Shown piece by piece: positions 7,032 to 15,323 of a stretch of 33,407 nucleotides of DNA. The notes below the pieces were generated by a model. It did no database searches. It was not told where the DNA came from and saw nothing but the letters and a program-made list of their open reading frames with translations. The DNA comes from a virus. How positions within the stretch are numbered: position 1 is the stretch's first letter; the number at the start of each line of letters is the position of its first letter. A program made the position numbers and the translations under genes. Where the stretch lies: the IMG/VR virus record IMGVR_UViG_3300022562_000272, positions 1 to 33,407 of that record. One strand, written 5' to 3'.

Positions 7032-8633
7032 ATGCCGAAGATACCACAATATGGTGAGTTAAAAGTAGAAGAACAGATCGCTCAACCTGCGTTTGCGAAA
7101 GTGGACCCCAATGTCTACAACCAAGGCACAGTGAATCTATTAGCATCTACTGTGGTCAAGATGCAGCAGCAGGCTGCGGAATCCGAAGCGCATGAAGCCG
7201 TGGTGAATTTTGAACGTGATAAAAACAATCTGTTTTTCAATCCAGACACGGGGTATTTTAATACTCAAGGTCGTGATGCTTATGATAAAGCGAAGGGGGT
7301 CACAGATAGTCTTACCGAACTGAAAGCTAAATACGGTGATAAACTGTCCTCTGATATTGCTAAACGTGCGTTCGATAACGTTGCTACGCAGCATATTACT
7401 CGGGCTAACCAAGATATCATGCAGCACGCTAGTAAAGGGCTGAACGCCTGGGAAATCGGAACTATTAAATCTCAAGTTGAGAACACCCTTGAGAATGCGT
7501 CTCTTTATTGGAACGATGAGAACCGTCTGAAAGTTCAGCGTGAGCTTGGTCGGCAAAACGTCATGCAAGCAGCCGATAAAGAAGGCGTAAGTCCTGAAAC
7601 AAAGAATGAACGTCTTCAAACGTATGAATCCGCGTTTGCATCAGCAACCATAGAAGCGGCTACCAATAAAAGTTCACAGGATGGCAAGGATGCCTTGGAA
7701 AAATACAAGGAAAGACTGGAAGGGCCAGATGTTGTTAAGATGGAAAAGATCATCGCGACAAAAGCAAAAGCAGAGCAAACCGCACGAGACTCAGGTCAAG
7801 CTACAATGTTTGCTACTGCGATGCTCAGCAAACACGGTGATAGTGATACTGCACGCCAAGACATTATGGAAGAGGTTAATCAGATCAAAGATCCTGAAAT
7901 TCGCAAGAAAGCGATGAAAGAATCTATGTATCAGCTTGATCAAAAACTGAAAGCTGATTCAGAAGAAAAAGGTAAGATCTTTGAGAACGGCGAGAACTTC
8001 ATAATTAAGGGCGGTTCGATAGAACAATACAAAGCTATGCACCCTGACGAATGGAATAAGATGACGCCGAAACAAAAACGTGCGCTAGAAAGCGGCGAAT
8101 CTATCAGCACCGATTTTGTGGCACTGTCTAACCTTCTTACGTTGCCAAAAGAAAAGTTAGCGAAAGTAAACCCTCCTGACCACTTTGACAGCCTGAGCAA
8201 GACGGATAGAAGTAAGTTGATCAATGCGGTAAAAGCCGCGAGACAGGGCGGGCCAGAACATCAAGCAGGGCGCACTCGTATTAGTCAAACCAATGCAGCA
8301 GTCGAGCAGTTATTTGGTAAACGTAGCAGTTGGAGCACTAACGATAAAAAACTTATCAATCAGTTCTATAGTACATTTAATGATGAAGTAGAACTAAGAG
8401 AGCAATCGAAGGGCGCGCCTTTAACTGCTAAGGAGTACACCGAGGCGCTTAACGATATGACCAGAGAGCATGTCAAGAAGAAAAGCTTTCTCGGTATTGG
8501 TTACGAAAACAAACGGGATCTCACCGATCTGTCGGCTGAAGACCTTAAAGCGATATCGGACTATCTGCATAGAAACAATATACCGGCTACGGTGGACAAC
8601 ATTTTCAAAGCATATGATCAGGCTAATCAGTAA
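7032..8633 (+). CDS. Internal virion protein, T7 gp15 position
   Basis: A 533-residue, very hydrophilic, mainly alpha-helical protein, rich in Lys, Glu, Asp, Asn and Gln and with few aromatic clusters. It begins MPKIPQYGELKVEEQIAQPAF. Its place between the gp14-like gene and a giant gp16-like gene, its size and its helical composition make it the counterpart of T7 gp15, a periplasmic part of the ejection channel. I see no catalytic motif. The N-terminal pattern (NLLASTVVKMQQQAAESEAHEAVVNF, then GYFNTQGRDAYDKA) is of a kind common in ejection proteins of other podoviruses. Its TAA overlaps the ATG of the giant gene (TAATG). Confidence 0.75.
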   Translation: MPKIPQYGELKVEEQIAQPAFAKVDPNVYNQGTVNLLASTVVKMQQQAAESEAHEAVVNFERDKNNLFFNPDTGYFNTQGRDAYDKAKGVTDSLTELKAKYGDKLSSDIAKRAFDNVATQHITRANQDIMQHASKGLNAWEIGTIKSQVENTLENASLYWNDENRLKVQRELGRQNVMQAADKEGVSPETKNERLQTYESAFASATIEAATNKSSQDGKDALEKYKERLEGPDVVKMEKIIATKAKAEQTARDSGQATMFATAMLSKHGDSDTARQDIMEEVNQIKDPEIRKKAMKESMYQLDQKLKADSEEKGKIFENGENFIIKGGSIEQYKAMHPDEWNKMTPKQKRALESGESISTDFVALSNLLTLPKEKLAKVNPPDHFDSLSKTDRSKLINAVKAARQGGPEHQAGRTRISQTNAAVEQLFGKRSSWSTNDKKLINQFYSTFNDEVELREQSKGAPLTAKEYTEALNDMTREHVKKKSFLGIGYENKRDLTDLSAEDLKAISDYLHRNNIPATVDNIFKAYDQANQ

Positions 8634-11600
8634 TGGCACTCGACTTTGACAAAATCAACATAAGTTCTTTTAAGAGTCTCGATACTCAAGAAGATGTTGA
8701 CTCTGCAATTAAAGACCGGCAGCAACAGCAGCTAGGGGCCACACTCAGTGAAGCGGTCAAGGTTAATCCAGATCAACATGCTAAAATAAATCAGTTAGCC
8801 AAAGACTCAGGTGTGCCTGTTGAAGCGGTAGAGTCCGACCCTATCTCCATTGAAACGGATCTTAAATTAAAGAATATCGATCTCCGGGCAATGACCCGGC
8901 TAAATCCTACTACTAGTCGATTCTTGAATGACTATAACAACGCGGCAATGGCGCATGATGACGTTGAAACCCTTAAGCAATTAGAGGGAGTCATGGGCAC
9001 GATGAAGTTGCCCCCCTCTAAACCTAAGCAAGAGAAAACGGGGTTCTTTAAAAACTCCATGATCGGGGCGGCGGAACGTTTCGGCGAGATCGCGAGTTCT
9101 ATAAGTGATTTCGGCGAACAAGTCGGACAGTATTTAGAAGAAGAAGGGATGCTCAAACTCGGCGGATTTGTTATTGATGAGAGTTCTGCGTTCGGGGTAA
9201 GGTACGCTGGCCCAGAGGAATACGCTAAAAAATTAGCAGAGTTCAAAAAGAAAGGTGGCAAAAAGATCGGTGTGGCGCAAATGGTTGCCGGAATGGTCAA
9301 AGGCACTGGGGAGAAATTGGAAGAAGCTGCACCACTCGGCGGGTTCACGATGGACGATAACGCATTTCTCGGAGTGAGGTACGCAGGCCCCGAGGAATAT
9401 AAGAAACTTAAAACAGAAGCAGAGAAGGAAGGCATCAAGGACTTTCTTGACTACTCGGCTACCTATCTAAGCGAACACAAGTTCGGGTATACACCACAAG
9501 CTACCTGGGAGACTACCAAGAAAGCGTACAAAAGTGGCGACACTCTTGAAGCCATTGGTGAGACTGCTGCCTTTGGTTTTGAACAAGGGGTGCATTCAAT
9601 CGCCGATATGATTGCGGTTACTCGATCGCTCCCAGCATATGTTGCAGGTAGAGCGGCAGAGATGGGGCAAACTCGCGCCAAAAATAAAGGGATGGAAGAA
9701 GGCACCCTCAAGGAAACAATGGAGGCTATGCCTTTCGCGTTGGGGTCTGCGTTACTTGAACGCATTTTACCTGAGAAAGTGCTTGGCGGCATGAGTCACG
9801 CGGAAGTGAGCGCGATAGGTAAGGAAGCAATGGACGCATCCGCATCCGCTTTAAAAGAAGTCATGGCTAAAACTGGAAGCGGGTTTCTGACTGAAGCGTC
9901 CACTGAAGCTGTCCAAGAAGGATTGATCGAATATATCGGTGAAAAGTACGGCACCAAAGCTGAGATGTCGATTAAAGAATCTCTTGACAGAGCACTTGGC
10001 GGAGCAGTTGGCGGCGGCGTTGCCGGGGGCATGATGGGGGGCACTGCTGCCACTTTACAAGTGAGCATGAACACCTCTGGAAAAATGGTTCAAGCCAATG
10101 AAGCACAGTCTCAACAAGCTCGGCACGAAAATAAATTCAAACAAGAGCAAGCTACTATTGAAAAACTCAATACACTAGCAAGTGGATCACGACTGCGCCA
10201 GCGTAACCCCGAAGCATTCAAACAGTTCATTACTGACAGCGATGGCTCCAATCATACACACGTATTTATCAATAGCGATGCCGTTCAAAAATACCTAGCT
10301 GGTAAAGAGATTGAATCAGACTTTGCATTGATTGAACTCAGTGAAAAAGTATCTGAAGCAAAAGCACTCGGCGGTGATGTCGCGATTCCTATAAGTGATT
10401 TTGCTACATACATTGCCGGAACTCCACACTTCGATGCGCTTCGCCAATCGATGGCGTTGAGCGGTGAAATGCCTTCTCCACAAGAGCAGCCGCAAGTACA
10501 GGAAGAAACTAAGACATATATCGATGGACTGATGAAAGAAGCAGAGAAAAGCGCTTCACAATACGTCGAGTCACAACAGATTTATGAGAACGTGCGCCAG
10601 CAACTAGTTGATACCGGTATGGTTACTGAACAGAATGCGGGCGTAATGGCGCAGGTCGTACCTGCGTGGGCAACGGTGTATGCTGCTAAGAACGGCGTCA
10701 GTATTCAGGAAGCTTATCAACACTCAGGATTGACAATTGAAGGTCCGGCAACTGGTGTTGTATCTAAACCTGAAGATATTACTCCCCCCGAGATTCCTGC
10801 ATCTAAAATCGAAGAACGCGCTCCGGCTGCCCCTGCCGTATCAGGAGACCAACGTACGGCAGAAAGACGTACAGAACCACGTGAAACCGATCGTCGCATG
10901 GGTAAACGCCGCGAGGATATAGCTCGCCGTGAAAAAATTTCAGCAATGTCTGAGGAAGATCAGTACCGGGCCATTTATACGCACGAGTTATCAGGGCTTC
11001 ATAATCGCCGTGCATTCGAGGAAGACCTGCCTTCTGCTAAGTTTGTAGCCAGCATCGATGTGGATTCCCTCAAAGCTATCAATGACACATTAGGACATGG
11101 CGCAGGTGACTCATTATTGAAGGAGGCAGCTAAATCGGTCTTTCAAATATTTGAAGGAGATGCGTATCATATCTCTGGCGATGAGATGTATGTGCTAACT
11201 GATAGTGAAGAAAAAATTCATGAAGGATTAGCGAAAGCACAAGAAGCATTGAAGGATGTTACTGTAGGGTCAGAGCAAGGAACCTTTAAAGGTATCCAGT
11301 TTACTTACGGCATATCAAAGACTAAAGGTGACGCTGAAAAGACTAAGAATGCTGCGGATCATGCGATGGAACTCGCTAAAGTCGAACGTGAAAAAGCAGG
11401 CATCCGTACACCACGTGGGCAATTGCCTCCGGGACTAGAGATCAAACCAGAGCCGGGTGCTCCTGTTCAGACTGAGCTTAAGTTCAAACAAGGGGAACGT
11501 GGGTATTATGAGCCTGGAAAGTCGTTAATCCGTCTGACTGAATCCGCAGACCTCAGCACATTTTTACATGAGTTCGCGCATTTCATATATGAAATGGAGC

Positions 11601-14600
11601 TACAAACTAACAGTGACACGATTCAGAGTATAAATAACTGGTACAAGCGTAATGCAAAAGAAGTAGCGGCTGAAGCCAACCAAACGGAAGAACCTGACTT
11701 CCGTATGGAGGAAATCACTGAACAAGATGTCGTTACTTATCTTGATACCGGAACCACGGGAAACAAAATCCAGGACGGCGAAATCCGTCGCGCTGTGCAT
11801 GAACAGTTCGCACGGGGATTCGAAACCTACCTGATGGAAGGTAAGGCACCGAGTATTGAGCTTCGCAACGCTTTCCGAACGTTTGCTCGCTGGTTAACTC
11901 AGATATACCGTTCCTTGCGCGGTCAATTAAAAGTCAATCTGGATGATGAAATGCGTCAGGTGTTCGATCGTCTACTTGCCACCGATGATCAGATTGCTGC
12001 TGCTGAAGCGCGTGCTAAGTATGCGCCGATGTTTACCGACGCTGTGATGGCGGGTATGACCGAAGAAGAATTTGTTAAATACAAAGCGCAGCAAGATAAG
12101 GTCAAAGATAAAGAGACCGAGACTCTGCGAGATCAATTAATCCATGAGATTACGCGCCAAACTAAATCTTGGTGGAAGGAAGAAAAGAAGGATCTTATCG
12201 ATGAAAAGATGGACTTGCTTAAAGATGAACCGGTGTACCGTGCGACTGAAGGACTAAAGTCTGGCGAAGTGAAACTCGACTACGTTACTATCAAGGAGAT
12301 GGTAGGCGAAGAACGTAGTGATTCCCTCGGCAGAAAGTCAGTTCGTATCCCAGAGAAACTGCGAGGCATGACGGCTAAAGGTGCGCAGGGCGTTCACCCA
12401 GATGAAGCCGCTGCGTTCTATGGGTTCAAGTCCGGTTCTGAAATGATTCAAGCGCTCATTGACGCACCTCCTATCAAGCAACGCGCAGACGCGATGGCCG
12501 AGCAAGATATGCTGAATCGACACGGCGACATTTTGCACGATGGCACCATCGAACAGCGTGCGGATGAAGCGGTTCTCAATGAAGAACGCGGCAAGTTGTT
12601 ACTGCAAGAATTGAAGGTATTAAGTAGAGGCTCGAAAGTTCCGACACTAGATCGCATGACAATCAAGTCAATGGCAGAAGATAACATTGCCAAACTGAAT
12701 TATAAAGAAATCATCCCTAACAAGTATCGCAAGGCCGAGATAAAAGCCGCGCAGGAGTCTGCCACATTGCTCGCATCTGGTGACAGAGAAGGTGCTGCCC
12801 GCGCTAAAGCTCGTCAAGTAATGAATTATTACTTAGGCATGGCTGCAACCAATGCAAAGAATGAAACGCTTAAAATCGTTGATCGCATGGCTCGCTATAA
12901 CAAGAAAAAAGTTCGTGAGGAAATCCAGAAAGCGGAGAACGGATACTGGGAGCAAATTGAAAAGATCCTACGCAGGTTCGAGTTCCGTAAATCTGTACCA
13001 ATGAAGCGAGTCGAACAAGTCAATCAGGATATCAATAGCTGGATGAAAGAACGTATGGACGTTGATGGAGATGCATTGATCCTCGATCCTGTGGTGCTCG
13101 ATGAGACATACGTTACCCACTGGAAAAATATTAAGTTCGGCGATCTTCAAGGTATTAATGACTCGGTTAAGAACATAGAACATGTTGCTCGCTATAGCAA
13201 TAAACTCATTCGCATGGGTGAAGAAATCGAATTTAAGAAACTGGTAAGCCGCTGGGCTGCTCACATGGATGCCGCCCAGGTAGACAGGTTCAAAGCACAA
13301 CGCACTGATGCCGTTCGTGGTAAGAAATGGGGCCGGTGGGCGATGGCTCAGATGACCAAGATCCCCTTTTTAGCTTCTTGGCTGGACGGAGGCGAAAGGG
13401 TTGGCATGAGTCATGACATTCTTGTGCAGCCCTTCACGGATGCCGCAGACGCCGAGATTCGTCTCTGGGGTGAAGTGGGTGACGTGGTTATGAACGCCAT
13501 TAAAAGCCGCTCAAAAGCGGATGTGAAGCGCCACAACCGCAAGATATTCATACCTGAGCTGAAGGATGCCGTGAATGATGGTAACTTACTGGGGCACCAA
13601 GTTCTCGCGGTAGCTTTGAACACCGGTAACGCGGGGAACCTACGTAAACTGTTACTCGGTGAAGGGTGGGCCAATCCTGACATTGAGGAAGAAATTACGC
13701 TTGAGAATCCTAAACTTAAGGCTGTTCTTAAGCACATGACCAAGAGCGACTGGGATTTGGTTCAAACGATCTGGGATCAAATGGATGCACTATACCCACA
13801 GCTATCAGAAGTGCATCGCAGAACTACGGGGCTGGTCCCGCCGAAGGTCGAAGCATCCCCGGTGGAGACCGAGTTTGGTGTCTATCGTGGGGGGTATTAT
13901 CCGGTCAAATATGACCCTAATAGGAGCCACAAGGCAGAGCTTGACGCGGATCGCCTAGATGCCCAGACCGAATCTATGTTCAGCACAATTGGCAGCATAC
14001 AAGCCTCTGTGAACGCTTCAGCGACCAACGCACGCACAGGGTACTATGCGCCGATTCGTTTGAGTCTTGACGTAGTGCCGGGGCATTTCCAAGAAGTTAT
14101 CCACTATATCACCCATCATGATGCCGTGAGAGAAGTTAATAAGCTGCTTAGAAATCAAACTGTTGCAGATAAGATCAAGGCCAAAGTTGGGCCTGAAGAG
14201 TTTGCACAGCTTAAACCGTGGCTCAATGATATCGCTAAGGATGGTCGGACAGCTCCCACCAAGATGTTCTGGGATGACATGATCGGTAGGCTTCGGTTTG
14301 GCCTCACCCTGGGTACGATGGGGTTCAGGGTTACCACGGGGGTGCTTCAGGTATCAGGTCTCTCCAACACCATAGGGGAGGTAGGTATCAAACCGATGCT
14401 CCAGGCATCCAGATCGATTTTAGGCAGTGTATCCACGATCAAGGAAGCATGGGACTTTGCGAACAGCAATTCTAAAGTATTGAATCATCGTACAAAAACG
14501 ATGGATCGCGAGATTAAGAACGCGATGCATCGGTTAGCCAATAAAAAGGGCATGCTTGCGGCAGTGCAAGAGGCGTCGATGAAGCACATCGCCTATATCC

Positions 14601-15313
14601 AGACTTATGCGGTTGACTTAGTAAGCTGGCACGCAGCCTATATCAAGAAACTCAGTGAAACCGGGGACGAGCAAAAAGCGTTCCAATATGGAGATTGGGT
14701 GGTGGAGCAGGTGCAAGGTTCCGGTATGACAAAAGATATGGCTCGAATAATGCGTAGTCAAAGCGAGAGTGGTAGAATGTTCACTATGTTCATGACATTC
14801 TTTAGTTCTCAATGGAACGTTCAAAGGGACATCGCGAAAGGCGCTAGATCAGGACGGTATTCGATTACTACTATCGCGGCTAAACTTATGTTTGTTATGA
14901 CGATACCAATGCTTTTTGAAATGTTGTTACGTGGTGAGTTGAGCGGTGATGACGATGAGAAAAAGAGGCAAAAGATACTGACGAATACCGCGACATACCC
15001 CTTCCAATCGATACCGTTTGTGAGGGATATTGTCAATGGCGCGACCGGTGAGTATGGCTACAATATCTCACCGATCGCTAGTGTGATAGAAGGCGGAACC
15101 CGTGCTATACCTAAATTAGTCACTGCTCCGCTTACCGATGACGAGATTACTAAATCTCAAGTTAAATCGGGATCAAAAGTTGTTGGAGCAGCGTTTGGCG
15201 TACCCGGTGTGAACCAAGCATGGGCGACCGGTGAACATCTCTATGATGTGATGGAAAACGGTGAAGATTTTAGTGTTCAAGAATTATTATTCGGGCCAAA
15301 CCGAAACAAGTAA
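8633..15313 (+). CDS. Giant internal virion/DNA-ejection protein with GGDEF and zincin domains
   Basis: A 2226-residue protein in the position of T7 gp16, translationally coupled to the preceding gene. Regions: (a) 1-270, low-similarity N-terminus with a duplicated unit (GVRYAGPEEY at 188-197 and 247-256). (b) About 452-472, a Gly-rich apolar stretch (GGAVGGGVAGGMMGG) fit for membrane insertion. (c) About 775-925, a GGDEF-type domain: ELSGLHNRRAF at 785-795, DVDSLKAINDTLGHGAGD at 809-826, SGDEM at 848-852 in place of GGDEF. (d) A zincin motif HEFAH at 979-983, with EQFARGFE at 1057-1064 as a possible third-ligand region. (e) 1100-1600, long charged helices. (f) About 1600-2226, a C-terminal region of the type seen in large polyvalent phage proteins (GYYPVKY, later SGRMFTMFMTFFSSQW and apolar helices). 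It should enter the host with the DNA. The enzymatic activities are inferred from motifs. Confidence 0.85.
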   Translation: MALDFDKINISSFKSLDTQEDVDSAIKDRQQQQLGATLSEAVKVNPDQHAKINQLAKDSGVPVEAVESDPISIETDLKLKNIDLRAMTRLNPTTSRFLNDYNNAAMAHDDVETLKQLEGVMGTMKLPPSKPKQEKTGFFKNSMIGAAERFGEIASSISDFGEQVGQYLEEEGMLKLGGFVIDESSAFGVRYAGPEEYAKKLAEFKKKGGKKIGVAQMVAGMVKGTGEKLEEAAPLGGFTMDDNAFLGVRYAGPEEYKKLKTEAEKEGIKDFLDYSATYLSEHKFGYTPQATWETTKKAYKSGDTLEAIGETAAFGFEQGVHSIADMIAVTRSLPAYVAGRAAEMGQTRAKNKGMEEGTLKETMEAMPFALGSALLERILPEKVLGGMSHAEVSAIGKEAMDASASALKEVMAKTGSGFLTEASTEAVQEGLIEYIGEKYGTKAEMSIKESLDRALGGAVGGGVAGGMMGGTAATLQVSMNTSGKMVQANEAQSQQARHENKFKQEQATIEKLNTLASGSRLRQRNPEAFKQFITDSDGSNHTHVFINSDAVQKYLAGKEIESDFALIELSEKVSEAKALGGDVAIPISDFATYIAGTPHFDALRQSMALSGEMPSPQEQPQVQEETKTYIDGLMKEAEKSASQYVESQQIYENVRQQLVDTGMVTEQNAGVMAQVVPAWATVYAAKNGVSIQEAYQHSGLTIEGPATGVVSKPEDITPPEIPASKIEERAPAAPAVSGDQRTAERRTEPRETDRRMGKRREDIARREKISAMSEEDQYRAIYTHELSGLHNRRAFEEDLPSAKFVASIDVDSLKAINDTLGHGAGDSLLKEAAKSVFQIFEGDAYHISGDEMYVLTDSEEKIHEGLAKAQEALKDVTVGSEQGTFKGIQFTYGISKTKGDAEKTKNAADHAMELAKVEREKAGIRTPRGQLPPGLEIKPEPGAPVQTELKFKQGERGYYEPGKSLIRLTESADLSTFLHEFAHFIYEMELQTNSDTIQSINNWYKRNAKEVAAEANQTEEPDFRMEEITEQDVVTYLDTGTTGNKIQDGEIRRAVHEQFARGFETYLMEGKAPSIELRNAFRTFARWLTQIYRSLRGQLKVNLDDEMRQVFDRLLATDDQIAAAEARAKYAPMFTDAVMAGMTEEEFVKYKAQQDKVKDKETETLRDQLIHEITRQTKSWWKEEKKDLIDEKMDLLKDEPVYRATEGLKSGEVKLDYVTIKEMVGEERSDSLGRKSVRIPEKLRGMTAKGAQGVHPDEAAAFYGFKSGSEMIQALIDAPPIKQRADAMAEQDMLNRHGDILHDGTIEQRADEAVLNEERGKLLLQELKVLSRGSKVPTLDRMTIKSMAEDNIAKLNYKEIIPNKYRKAEIKAAQESATLLASGDREGAARAKARQVMNYYLGMAATNAKNETLKIVDRMARYNKKKVREEIQKAENGYWEQIEKILRRFEFRKSVPMKRVEQVNQDINSWMKERMDVDGDALILDPVVLDETYVTHWKNIKFGDLQGINDSVKNIEHVARYSNKLIRMGEEIEFKKLVSRWAAHMDAAQVDRFKAQRTDAVRGKKWGRWAMAQMTKIPFLASWLDGGERVGMSHDILVQPFTDAADAEIRLWGEVGDVVMNAIKSRSKADVKRHNRKIFIPELKDAVNDGNLLGHQVLAVALNTGNAGNLRKLLLGEGWANPDIEEEITLENPKLKAVLKHMTKSDWDLVQTIWDQMDALYPQLSEVHRRTTGLVPPKVEASPVETEFGVYRGGYYPVKYDPNRSHKAELDADRLDAQTESMFSTIGSIQASVNASATNARTGYYAPIRLSLDVVPGHFQEVIHYITHHDAVREVNKLLRNQTVADKIKAKVGPEEFAQLKPWLNDIAKDGRTAPTKMFWDDMIGRLRFGLTLGTMGFRVTTGVLQVSGLSNTIGEVGIKPMLQASRSILGSVSTIKEAWDFANSNSKVLNHRTKTMDREIKNAMHRLANKKGMLAAVQEASMKHIAYIQTYAVDLVSWHAAYIKKLSETGDEQKAFQYGDWVVEQVQGSGMTKDMARIMRSQSESGRMFTMFMTFFSSQWNVQRDIAKGARSGRYSITTIAAKLMFVMTIPMLFEMLLRGELSGDDDEKKRQKILTNTATYPFQSIPFVRDIVNGATGEYGYNISPIASVIEGGTRAIPKLVTAPLTDDEITKSQVKSGSKVVGAAFGVPGVNQAWATGEHLYDVMENGEDFSVQELLFGPNRNK

Positions 15314-15323
15314 GGGTTAAATC

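Noticed and set aside
8633-9400. A transglycosylase (SLT) domain in the giant protein, as in T7 gp16
   Set aside because: No E-S-x-G-x-P or similar catalytic phrase was found in the N-terminal region; the only SLT-like sequence in the window is the separate muramidase at 31.4-31.9 kb.
10717-11015. Arg-rich overlapping ORFs around 10.7-11.0 kb
   Set aside because: They are alternative-frame readings of the giant gene's Arg/Glu-rich helix just before its GGDEF domain.
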